Positions 8,697-16,768 of a stretch of DNA of 64,000 nt are shown piece after piece. Position 1 is the stretch's first letter, and each line of letters opens with the position of its first letter. This DNA is from JAGLQQ01 sp043806135. Its GTDB lineage: Bacteria; Omnitrophota; Gorgyraeia; B26-G9. The DNA lies in the NCBI GenBank assembly GCA_043806135.1, contig JAZDHG010000016.1:60147-124146 (forward strand). Direction: 5' to 3'. The position numbers and the translations under genes were made by a program. A model generated the notes under the pieces. That model was not told the origin of the DNA. It searched no databases and worked only from the letters and a program-made list of their open reading frames with translations.

Positions 8697-9071
8697 ATGG
8701 GAGTAAAAGTTTTAGTTGTTGATGATGCTGTTTTTATGCGTAAAATGATTGGCGATATCCTTAAAAAAGAAGGATATGAGGTTGCCGGAGAAGCTGAGAA
8801 CGGTAAAGAGGCTGTGGATAAGTATACAGAGCTTTCTCCGGACTTAGTGACTATGGATATAGTTATGCCCAAAGTGGGAGATATCGACGGGATCGGGGCA
8901 GTTAAGCAGATAATGCAAAAAGATGGAAAAGCTAAGATTCTTATGGTAAGCGCTATGGGACAGCATGCATTGGTTGTGGAGGCAATTCAAGCAGGAGCAA
9001 AAGATTTTGTAACTAAGCCGTTCCAGCCTTCACGCGTACTTGAAGCTGCAAAGCGTGTTTTGGAAAGCTAA
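8697..9071 (+). CDS. cheY: CheY response regulator
   Basis: A 124-aa single-domain receiver phosphorylated by CheA. Visible are the acidic pocket (VVDDA), phospho-acceptor Asp54 in VTMDIVMP, the switch serine in MVSAMG and the lysine in TKPF. The loop after the phospho-site reads MPKVGDIDGI, about three residues longer than the usual MPxMDG loop. No output domain is present, so it should act on a motor or other partner. No flagellar or pilus genes are in this window, so the target is unknown. It is followed by a 60-nt gap containing an inverted repeat (AAACACC/GGTGTTT). Confidence 0.95.
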   Translation: MGVKVLVVDDAVFMRKMIGDILKKEGYEVAGEAENGKEAVDKYTELSPDLVTMDIVMPKVGDIDGIGAVKQIMQKDGKAKILMVSAMGQHALVVEAIQAGAKDFVTKPFQPSRVLEAAKRVLES

Positions 9072-9131
9072 TCTTAAAAACACCACTAAAATATTTTTTC
9101 TTTGTTTGTTTAAAACAGGGGTGTTTATAAT

Positions 9132-9743
9132 TTGTCAAAAGATAAAATTATTTTAACTGATAAGCAAAAAGATGTTTTAAAAGAGATGGCCAACATTTGC
9201 GCCGGGAACGCGGCGACGTCTTTGTCTCAATTGCTTAATAAAAGAATTGAGATGAATGTGCCGCATGTTGAGTTTATACCTGTTTCTTCTGTACCTGAGG
9301 CTGTTGGCGGTGCCGAAACATTGGTAGTTGGAGTTGTTTTTCAGGTTTTTGGTGATGCTCCCGGGGTAATTCTTCTTCTTTTCCCCCAGCAAGATGCTCA
9401 TGTTCTTGCAGAAATACTTACCGGAAAGAACAATATTAACGGAATATTCACAGAAATGGATCAATCGGCAATTAAGGAAGCTGGAAGCATCCTTTCTGGA
9501 GCATACTTGAATACGCTTACTGCATTCACCCAGTTGGGGCTGATACCTTCAACGCCGGGTATAGTAGTAGATATGGCTGGTGCATTGATAGATGATATTC
9601 TTATCGAGCTCGCTGCAGTTACCGAATATGCGTTATTGATCGATTCGGAATTTATTGATGCTGAGAAGAGCGTTAAAGGGCATTTCTTTTTACTACCCAA
9701 TCCTGGAAGTTTAGAAGCAATTTTATCTGCAATCGGAGCATAA
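9132..9743 (+). CDS. cheC: CheC-type chemotaxis phosphatase (first copy)
   Basis: A 203-aa CheC/FliY/CheX-family protein predicted to dephosphorylate CheY-P. CheC has two pseudo-symmetric ExxN helices; here the first is intact (LKEMANICAGNAATS) while the second reads IKEAGSIL, Ser in place of Asn. Adjacent cheD fits the known CheC-CheD partnership. Start is TTG 9132. CheC2 at 13379 is a paralogue with the same Ser substitution. Cytoplasmic. Confidence 0.9.
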   Translation: MSKDKIILTDKQKDVLKEMANICAGNAATSLSQLLNKRIEMNVPHVEFIPVSSVPEAVGGAETLVVGVVFQVFGDAPGVILLLFPQQDAHVLAEILTGKNNINGIFTEMDQSAIKEAGSILSGAYLNTLTAFTQLGLIPSTPGIVVDMAGALIDDILIELAAVTEYALLIDSEFIDAEKSVKGHFFLLPNPGSLEAILSAIGA

Positions 9744-9744
9744 A

Positions 9745-10239
9745 ATGGATTATGAGACAAACGAATTTCATGTCGGAATGGCTGACTCGAAAAGCGCGAA
9801 AGCACCTACTGTCCTTACATCATTAGGTCTTGGTTCCTGTGTGGGAGTTGTCTTATATTATGCCCGAGAGAAAATAGGCGGACTTGCCCATATAATGCTG
9901 CCGGAAATTGAATTAGTAAAGAACAAATCTAACCGGGCAAAATTTGCCAATACGGCAATCCCGGATCTGTTGGAAAAAATGGAAGCCCTTGGTGCGGACA
10001 GGCGTTTTGTGAAAGCTAAAATTATGGGCGGTGCGCATATGTTTGGGTTTTCTAAAACAAATAAAATTTTTAATATAGGGGAACGTAATATTGAAAAAAC
10101 CAGGGAAGTATTGCAATCATTGAATATTAGGATTGCCGCTGAAGATGTCGGCGGATCTCATGGCCGGTCGCTTTATTTTTACTTGGAGACAGGCGATGTA
10201 AGAGTAAGAACAATTGCTCATGGAGAGAGAACATTATGA
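9745..10239 (+). CDS. cheD: CheD chemoreceptor glutamine deamidase
   Basis: A 164-aa enzyme that deamidates receptor glutamines and is regulated by CheC. The catalytic cysteine is in GLGSCVGVVLY, the histidine in GLAHIMLP and the threonine in ANTAIP, giving the Cys-His-Thr set of the family. GGAHMFG and GGSHGR are conserved glycine-rich segments. It starts one base after the cheC stop and overlaps cheB by 4 nt (ATGA), so translation is probably coupled. Confidence 0.95.
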   Translation: MDYETNEFHVGMADSKSAKAPTVLTSLGLGSCVGVVLYYAREKIGGLAHIMLPEIELVKNKSNRAKFANTAIPDLLEKMEALGADRRFVKAKIMGGAHMFGFSKTNKIFNIGERNIEKTREVLQSLNIRIAAEDVGGSHGRSLYFYLETGDVRVRTIAHGERTL

Positions 10240-11279
10240 TTCGAGTCCTTATTGTTGATGACTCAGCTTTGATGCGCAGACGTATCAGCGATATTTTGAG
10301 TTTAGATAGCGAAATTGAGGTCCTGGATTGTGCAAAAACCGGGGCAGAAGCTATTAAAAAAGCCGTGAAAATGAAGCCGGATGTGATAACACTGGATCTG
10401 TCCATGCCGGATATCGATGGATTAACTGCGCTTACTTATATAATGACTGAGGTGCCGACACCGGTTGTTATTATCAGCGCGAACGCGTCTGCAGGCGGGG
10501 CCAACGCATTAAAGGCATTAGAGCTTGGAGCGGTAGAAATTGTGAATAAGCCAAGCGGCGAAATATCGCTTGATATAGAAAACGTTGATCAGGAAATTGT
10601 ACGTAAAGTAAAATCAGCCAGCAAGGTAGATGTTAAGAGAGTCAGGGCTGTTTTTAATATGTTTAAAAATATAGCGCCTGCCGTACAGCCCAAGGTGCCG
10701 GCTGGTTTAAATAAGATCGTAGCTATAGGGGCTTCTACCGGAGGTCCGAAAGCAATTAAAGAAATACTTCCTTATTTTGCAGCGGACATTCCGGCGGCAT
10801 TTTTGTTTGTGCAGCATATGCCGGCAGGGTTTACCCGTTCTATGGCGGAAAGATTAAACTGGCTGACAAAGATTGACGTAAAAGAAGCTGAAGAAGGTGA
10901 TATAATCCAGGCCGGGCACGGATATATCGCACCGGGTGATTTTCATATGGTTGTGGAAATGCATAATAATAATGCGGTTATACGTCTAAACACAGGTCCG
11001 AAAGTTAACAGAGTTCGCCCTTCAATATCTGTAATGATGGATTCTGTGGTTAAGATCTTTGGAGCAAAGACAATAGGCGTTTTACTTACAGGGATGGGGC
11101 AGGACGGCGTGTCGGGCATGAGAAATATTAAAAATGCGGGGGGATTAACATTGGCTGAGGATAAATCCAGCTGTGTTGTCTATGGGATGCCGCGGGTAGC
11201 GATAGAAGAAGGAATTGTAGATAAGGTTTTACCTATATCGCATATGGGCCTTGAAATAATGAAGCATATTAAGATATAA
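10236..11279 (+). CDS. cheB: CheB receptor methylesterase
   Basis: A 347-aa two-domain enzyme. The N-terminal receiver has phospho-acceptor Asp54 (VITLDLSMP). The C-terminal methylesterase has the catalytic Ser in AIGASTGGP, His in VQHMPAGF and Asp in LLTGMGQDGVSGM. Phosphorylation by CheA would activate removal of receptor methyl groups. The matching methyltransferase CheR is not in this window. Start ATG 10236 overlaps the cheD stop. Confidence 0.96.
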   Translation: MIRVLIVDDSALMRRRISDILSLDSEIEVLDCAKTGAEAIKKAVKMKPDVITLDLSMPDIDGLTALTYIMTEVPTPVVIISANASAGGANALKALELGAVEIVNKPSGEISLDIENVDQEIVRKVKSASKVDVKRVRAVFNMFKNIAPAVQPKVPAGLNKIVAIGASTGGPKAIKEILPYFAADIPAAFLFVQHMPAGFTRSMAERLNWLTKIDVKEAEEGDIIQAGHGYIAPGDFHMVVEMHNNNAVIRLNTGPKVNRVRPSISVMMDSVVKIFGAKTIGVLLTGMGQDGVSGMRNIKNAGGLTLAEDKSSCVVYGMPRVAIEEGIVDKVLPISHMGLEIMKHIKI

Positions 11280-11292
11280 AAGGATTTAACAA

Positions 11293-13320
11293 ATGGGAGT
11301 TGAGCAATATAGAACATTATTTGTTGCCGAATCTGAAGAGCATTTGCAAATAATAAATAATGCTGTACTTGTTTTAGAAAAAGACCCTCAGAATACAAAA
11401 ATTTTAAACGAGATTTTCCGCAGTGTACATACTTTAAAGGGCATGTCGGCCACGATGGGGTTTGAGGCTCTTACAAAATTGACCCATAAGATGGAAGACG
11501 TCCTTGATATCTTTAGAACCCAAAAGATCGCTGTTGCTATAGAGGTTGTTGACAGCTTGTTTGATTGTTTGGATATGCTCCAAATGCTGCTGGATGAGAT
11601 AAAACAGGAAAAGGATTTAAAATTAGATGTTGATGAGATTATTGTCCGGCTTGAGAGTGTCATTCCTTCAATCTCAGAGATAAAACAGGCTAAAGTAGAA
11701 GTAAGGAAAGAAATATGTTTGACTTCTTTGGAAAAGCAAAACCTGAGCAGTGTATTTGCCGACCGGAAGTCAAAAATTTATGTAATAGAGATATATCTTA
11801 GCGCTGATTGTCAGTTAAAATCAGTGCGGGTTTTTATGATTTTTCATAAGCTTGAACAAATCGGTGAAGTCATAAAATCTGCCCCTTCGATCGAAGATAT
11901 GGAAATGAACCGGCTGGGACAGGTGTTTTCCCTGCTGTTTTTGAGTAGCTTATCAAAGAAAAAGATTGAAGAAGTCTTGAAGATGGTAATGGAAGTTGAA
12001 AAGGTCGTTGTAAATCATATTTTGGATATAGATGAGTTGCCGGAGGAAAAGAACAATACCCTTGAAACTAATGTCACCTTGGCTGTTAATAAAAACAAGG
12101 CAGAAGACGCAGCGCAGCAGCTAAGCTTTAAAAAAATACAAAGCATCAGGGTCAGTACGCAGCGACTGGATAAGCTTATGAATTTTGTCGGGGAGCTGGT
12201 AATATCCAAAATTCGCCTTATGCAGATTGCCAAGACGTATCAGCTTAAGACATTAAATGAGATTTTGACGAGTATAGACCGCCTGACCAGTGATTTGCAG
12301 GATGAGGTAATGCAGGCTCGCCTTATACCTATGTCTCAGGTTTTTGACCGCTTTCCGCGAATGGTAAGGGATCTTGCGCGCAGTGAAAAAAAACAGATCA
12401 ATCTGGAAGTTACGGGCGGAGAGATAGAGCTTGATAGAACGGTCCTTGATGAAATAGCTGATCCATTGGTGCATCTTTTGCGAAACAGCATTGATCATGG
12501 GATTGAATTGCCGCGGGATCGCAAGGCAAAGAATAAAAGCCTGGTGGGCACAATAAAGTTGTCTGCTTTGAGAGAACGGACATATGTGTTGATACGGGTC
12601 TCTGATGACGGTAAGGGGATCAATCCGAACAAATTGCGTAACATCGCTGTAAAGAAGGGGTTTATGGAGGAAGAAGAAGCTAGTAAAACAAGCGATATGG
12701 ATATGCTTAATATCATTCTTCTTCCAGGATTCAGCTCCGCAACAGAGATAACAGATACCTCAGGCCGCGGAGTAGGCATGGATGTTGTAAAGACAAAAGT
12801 AGAATCTTTAGGCGGAAGCCTTGTGTTTGATTCCGAGGTTGACAAGGGAAGCAATTTTAACTTAAAACTGCCGCTTACAGTTGCTATTATCAAAGCAATG
12901 CTCGTGAAAGTGAATAATGAGATTTATGCTGTTCCGATAGCAAATATTGCCGAAACAGTAAAAGTTAAAAAGAGTAAGATCAAACATATAGAAAAATTTG
13001 AAGTAATAAATTTGCGTAATGAAGTTCTTCCATTGCTTCGTTTGGGAAACGCTTTGAAAAGCCTGGATTTTAATTCCTTACAAAATGATGATGAGGCTCA
13101 GGCAAAGGAGCAGAAGGAAGATCAAGAGACCGCTATCGTGGTTGTGGAGAGCGGTACGAAAAAAGCAGGACTGATTGTGGACCAGGTATTAGGACAACAG
13201 GAAGTCGTTATAAAATCAGTCGGAACTTTCTTAAAGGGGATCAAGGGATTTGCAGGGGCAACGATATTGGGGGACGGAAGAGTGGCATTAATCCTTGATG
13301 TTGCCACTTTAATTGGTTAG
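11293..13320 (+). CDS. cheA: CheA sensor histidine kinase
   Basis: A 675-aa kinase of the receptor array. Domains in order: Hpt (about 1-110) with phospho-His46 in SVHTLKGMSA; a variable region with a P2-like segment (about 150-240); dimerisation helices (IRVSTQRLDKLMNFVGELV); GHKL ATPase with N box LVHLLRNSIDHGIE, G1 SDDGKGI and G2 GRGVGMDVV; and a C-terminal CheW-like domain. All expected elements are present, so it should be active. ATG 11293, 13 nt after cheB. Confidence 0.96.
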   Translation: MGVEQYRTLFVAESEEHLQIINNAVLVLEKDPQNTKILNEIFRSVHTLKGMSATMGFEALTKLTHKMEDVLDIFRTQKIAVAIEVVDSLFDCLDMLQMLLDEIKQEKDLKLDVDEIIVRLESVIPSISEIKQAKVEVRKEICLTSLEKQNLSSVFADRKSKIYVIEIYLSADCQLKSVRVFMIFHKLEQIGEVIKSAPSIEDMEMNRLGQVFSLLFLSSLSKKKIEEVLKMVMEVEKVVVNHILDIDELPEEKNNTLETNVTLAVNKNKAEDAAQQLSFKKIQSIRVSTQRLDKLMNFVGELVISKIRLMQIAKTYQLKTLNEILTSIDRLTSDLQDEVMQARLIPMSQVFDRFPRMVRDLARSEKKQINLEVTGGEIELDRTVLDEIADPLVHLLRNSIDHGIELPRDRKAKNKSLVGTIKLSALRERTYVLIRVSDDGKGINPNKLRNIAVKKGFMEEEEASKTSDMDMLNIILLPGFSSATEITDTSGRGVGMDVVKTKVESLGGSLVFDSEVDKGSNFNLKLPLTVAIIKAMLVKVNNEIYAVPIANIAETVKVKKSKIKHIEKFEVINLRNEVLPLLRLGNALKSLDFNSLQNDDEAQAKEQKEDQETAIVVVESGTKKAGLIVDQVLGQQEVVIKSVGTFLKGIKGFAGATILGDGRVALILDVATLIG

Positions 13321-13378
13321 GTTTATTTTTCATAATAATCTTAATCATTGATTTTTAACTCTTAAGGAGGGAAACAAA

Positions 13379-13975
13379 ATGGCTGAGTTAACAGATGTTC
13401 AGCTGGATGCGTTACGTGAAATGGGTAATATCGGAGCAGGAAATGCGGCAACAGCACTTTCTCAGCTGATTAGCGAAACAATTGAGATCAGTGTTCCGTC
13501 TGTAAAGGTTGTGCCTTTGGATAACGTATCATATGTACTTGGCGGTCCTGAGAGGCTTGTTTATGTTGTATATCTTGAAGTCCTCAGAGAAATGAATGGG
13601 ACCATGTTGACTATTTTTTCACCGGAAAGCGCGGCTTTTCTGACGAAAAGGCTCTTAGGAGAAGATACGGTTGATATGCAAACCGAGATAGCCCAGTCAG
13701 CGCTAAAAGAGGTCGGATCTATTCTGTGCGGTTCCTATATTAGCGCCTTGACGCAGGTAGTTGCAATGCATGCTGTGGCAAGTGTTCCGGCCATGGCTAA
13801 TGATATGCTCGGAGCAATGCTTAATTTTATTCTTGTAGAGATCGGGCAAGTTGCTGATGAAATTTTTCTTATTAATGTAGAATTATTTGTTGCGAATACA
13901 AGGCTGGAATGTTCGCAGCTGTATTTGCCTAAGCCAGATACCTTGGAGGCTGTGCTTGCTGCGCTTGGCATGTAA
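13379..13975 (+). CDS. cheC: CheC-type phosphatase (second copy)
   Basis: A 198-aa paralogue of the 9132 gene. First helix LREMGNIGAGNAATA keeps the ExxN pair; the second reads LKEVGSILCG, again with Ser replacing Asn. Two CheC proteins in one operon could provide different CheY-P hydrolysis rates or have separate CheD/CheY binding roles. Strong AAGGAGGG ribosome site before ATG 13379. It is 15 nt upstream of the FtsA-like gene. Confidence 0.9.
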   Translation: MAELTDVQLDALREMGNIGAGNAATALSQLISETIEISVPSVKVVPLDNVSYVLGGPERLVYVVYLEVLREMNGTMLTIFSPESAAFLTKRLLGEDTVDMQTEIAQSALKEVGSILCGSYISALTQVVAMHAVASVPAMANDMLGAMLNFILVEIGQVADEIFLINVELFVANTRLECSQLYLPKPDTLEAVLAALGM

Positions 13976-13990
13976 GAGAGGAACTAAAGA

Positions 13991-16153
13991 ATGAAAATTA
14001 AATCGGATTTTGTTTTTTCTTTAGATATCGGAACGCGTAAGGTGGTAGGTATTGTTGCAGAAAAAACAGAGGATAAATTAAAGATTATTGATGTTGAGAT
14101 CGTTGAGCATCAAACAAGAACAATGCTTGACGGCCAGATACATAATATAAATGAAGTGGCCAAGATCGTAACAGCTATTAAAGAGAGTCTTCAAAAGAGG
14201 CTGGCTGTAGAGTTTCGGGATGTGGGAGTAGCTGTTGCCGGGCGGGCGCTTAAGACAATTAAGGCAAAGATTGAAAAAGAACTTTCCCTAAACGAAGAGA
14301 TTACCGAAGACGCTGTCCGCAATCTTGAGCTAGAGGCGGTAAGCAGTGTTTTAAATAATGCAGAGAGTGATTTCGGAAGCGGTGATTTTTATTGTGTCGG
14401 TTACAGTGTGGTATATTATGAACTGGACGGGGCACGAATCGGAGACTTGTTAGGTCATTTCGGCCGCAATATGTCAGTTGAGGTGATAGCAACATTTTTA
14501 CCCCGCGTGGTCCTAGACAGTATGCTTAGTGTTTTACGCCGCGCAGGGCTTGAAATAATTAATCTTACCTTAGAGCCGATAGCAGCAATAAATGCTATTA
14601 TTCCTACAGATATCCGCAGGTTAAATCTTTTACTATTAGATATCGGTGCCGGTACATCAGACATTGCTTTGACAAAGGACGGGACTGTTTTTGCTTATGG
14701 TATGGTTCCGGAAGCAGGCGATGAAATAACTGAATTTTTGTGTGAAAAATTTATTATTGATTTCAGAACGGCAGAAATTATTAAAAAGCAGCTATTAAGA
14801 CAGCCAAAGGTGTATTTTAAAGATATTCTCGGGCGCGAACATAATGTTGAATCACAGGAAATTATTAATGCGATCCGTCCTCGTGTAAATAAACTTGCAG
14901 AGTCTATAGTACGTACTGTGCTTGAACTTAATCAAAAAGCACCTCATGCCGTGGTTTTAGTCGGAGGAGGAAGTCTTACGCCTCTATTTGAAAAGGAGCT
15001 TGCCGTAAGCTTTCCTATGAAGGAAGAAAATATCGGGATAAGATTACCGGAGATGATCCATGAAGTGGTAGATAAGACAGGAAAGCTTAAAGGGCCGGAC
15101 ATGGTAACGCCGATTGGTATTTGTATTATGACCGCTAGATCCACGGGATTAAAGTTTATCGATTTACATGTTAATGATAAACGGGTCAATGTACTTGATA
15201 TGCAGCAAAATCTTGATGTGCTGAGTGCCCTAGTTGCTGCCGGAGTTGATAAAATGAAGCTGTATGGTAAAATAGGCCATGCTATTTGCGTAGAGGTAAA
15301 CGGCCGTTTAAAAGTGATCCGGGGGCAAATGGGGAAGCCGGCACAAATAAAACTTAATGATCAGAAGGCTGATTTAACAACAAAGGTTAAGACTGGAGAC
15401 AGGATATTTTTTGAAGATGCGGAAAACGGACATAATGCACAGGGGAAAATAGCTGATGTTGTGGAGATTGAAACGGTCAAGGTTACGGTCAATTCGCAGC
15501 AAGTTGAGGTCAGTCCTCAAATTTTTATGAAGGGAAATGTCGTAGCTCCCGATACCGAGCTTACAGACCGTGCTACTATTGGATATAAAGAAGATGTCAG
15601 GGTAAGAGATATATTAGCGGCGATTAATATTGATGCTAGTTCTCTTCAAGAACGGGAAATTGTAGTTCGTGTAAATAAAGAGCCGAAGGTATTGTCGCAG
15701 AGCAGTTTTTTACTGCTTGTCAACGGGAAAAGGTCAATACTGGATTCAACCGTCCCCAATGGAAGTATCATTGAGTTTAAACAGGACCAGACGTTCTTTT
15801 ATAAGATAAAAGATATCGTTGAGCTTCCGTCCGCTGCCAAAAGTATAGAAGTTATTTTAAATGGGAAAAAACAAGTTATACCGGGAAATGAGGGAAAAAT
15901 TTTTATGAATGGACAGCAGGTAAACCCGGATGAATTTATAATTGACAGGGCTGAGATTATTACGCGGCCTCCGGAAAAAGTTCCGCCAACAGTTTCTCAG
16001 GTGCTTGAGAACCTTGAGCTGAATTTAGACGAGCAAAAAGGGAAGCTTATGAAAATCACGGTTAACGGACAATCTGCCGGTTTTACGACGCCTTTATCTG
16101 AGGGGACAGACATTACGATTAAATTTATTGAAAGGGAAGATCTGATCAGTTGA
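13991..16153 (+). CDS. Long FtsA-like actin-fold ATPase
   Basis: A 720-aa protein. The first 370 residues are an FtsA/PilM-type actin-fold ATPase: phosphate-1 SLDIGTRKVVG, phosphate-2 LLLDIGAGTSDIA and adenosine motif VVLVGGGSLTP. The remaining 350 residues are an extension rich in short beta segments with repeated VNGK/LNGKK-like turns, similar to the extra region of the 700-aa FtsA-domain proteins of Firmicutes. Classical FtsA is about 420 aa and ends in a membrane helix, absent here. It is the last gene of the chemotaxis operon, only 15 nt after cheC2, which is an unusual context. Function in division, pili or array positioning is unknown. Confidence 0.8.
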   Translation: MKIKSDFVFSLDIGTRKVVGIVAEKTEDKLKIIDVEIVEHQTRTMLDGQIHNINEVAKIVTAIKESLQKRLAVEFRDVGVAVAGRALKTIKAKIEKELSLNEEITEDAVRNLELEAVSSVLNNAESDFGSGDFYCVGYSVVYYELDGARIGDLLGHFGRNMSVEVIATFLPRVVLDSMLSVLRRAGLEIINLTLEPIAAINAIIPTDIRRLNLLLLDIGAGTSDIALTKDGTVFAYGMVPEAGDEITEFLCEKFIIDFRTAEIIKKQLLRQPKVYFKDILGREHNVESQEIINAIRPRVNKLAESIVRTVLELNQKAPHAVVLVGGGSLTPLFEKELAVSFPMKEENIGIRLPEMIHEVVDKTGKLKGPDMVTPIGICIMTARSTGLKFIDLHVNDKRVNVLDMQQNLDVLSALVAAGVDKMKLYGKIGHAICVEVNGRLKVIRGQMGKPAQIKLNDQKADLTTKVKTGDRIFFEDAENGHNAQGKIADVVEIETVKVTVNSQQVEVSPQIFMKGNVVAPDTELTDRATIGYKEDVRVRDILAAINIDASSLQEREIVVRVNKEPKVLSQSSFLLLVNGKRSILDSTVPNGSIIEFKQDQTFFYKIKDIVELPSAAKSIEVILNGKKQVIPGNEGKIFMNGQQVNPDEFIIDRAEIITRPPEKVPPTVSQVLENLELNLDEQKGKLMKITVNGQSAGFTTPLSEGTDITIKFIEREDLIS

Positions 16154-16248
16154 GAAGAACTTATTGTAAAGGCAAAGAAATCTGAGTTTGCCACAGAGAG
16201 AAATAAATAGCATAATTTTCAAAATAAGTTTATGCAATAAAAAGAATT

Positions 16249-16283
16249 AGCGAGCATCATTTGTTTGATGCCGCTGTTTTTTT
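16249..16283 (+). terminator. Rho-independent terminator after the chemotaxis operon
   Basis: AGCG and GCATCA pair with TGATGC and CGCT around a short T-rich loop, with a single bulged A, followed after one G by a seven-T run. It lies about 95 nt after the FtsA-like stop. Confidence 0.8.
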
Positions 16284-16470
16284 ATACAGCAGAACCGGCA
16301 TTTGCGGGCTTTTCTTTTTAAAATATAAAATATAAAATCTAAAATCCTGCAAATTGTTGCCCCCGTTAGAGAAAGCCAACGATTTTAATCGGTAGTGGAA
16401 TATATTTTATAAAGCCGACGCTGGTTTAAAGCCATCTTCGGCGTATACCGCTGGCTAGAATAGAAAAATT

Positions 16471-16503
16471 GGTTCTTTCTTGTTTAAGTTGAACGAAAGA
16501 ACC
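16471..16503. repeat. GGTTCTTTC palindromic repeat, family B copy 2
   Basis: The 33-nt element is, base for base, the reverse complement of the copy at 48986-49018. It is followed by TGATTGCACCGAT, as at 5955-5967. It lies in the 16154-16768 gap, which otherwise holds the terminator, GATTACGC-rich sequence and the element at 16616-16666. Confidence 0.85.
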
Positions 16504-16615
16504 TGATTGCACCGATTAAAAGCCCGATTACGCTGATATACTAATAGAAATTAATCCGTTGTAATCTTTTAATAATCTGTGTAATCATGGGGCATGCTTA
16601 GTTGGTTCTAATAAC

Positions 16616-16666
16616 TTGCAAATCATTAAGTTATAGAAAACGATTCAACTTAATTAAGAATGACCC
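16616..16666. repeat. Family A end, reverse orientation
   Basis: Read on the minus strand it begins GGGTCATTCTTAATTAAG and continues with GTTTTCTATA and AATGATTTGCA, matching 48936-48986 at most positions. Together with family B copy 2 it brackets about 110 nt of GATTACGC/ATCTGTGTAATC sequence. Confidence 0.75.
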
Positions 16667-16768
16667 AAAAATTCTTCATAACGGGGGTAAAAACGAAGAA
16701 CTCTTACGGAGTTGACTATGCCGTTTAAATAAGCTATTATATGAGACTATATACAAGGATAAAATTTG

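Noticed and set aside
8697..9071. CheY loop insertion as a sign of a new regulator class
   Set aside because: A three-residue longer loop after the phospho-site is minor, and all catalytic residues are present.
9076..9127. Inverted repeat AAACACC/GGTGTTT between cheY and cheC as a terminator
   Set aside because: Loop is about 38 nt and there is no U-run; the genes downstream continue the same operon. At most a weak translational element.
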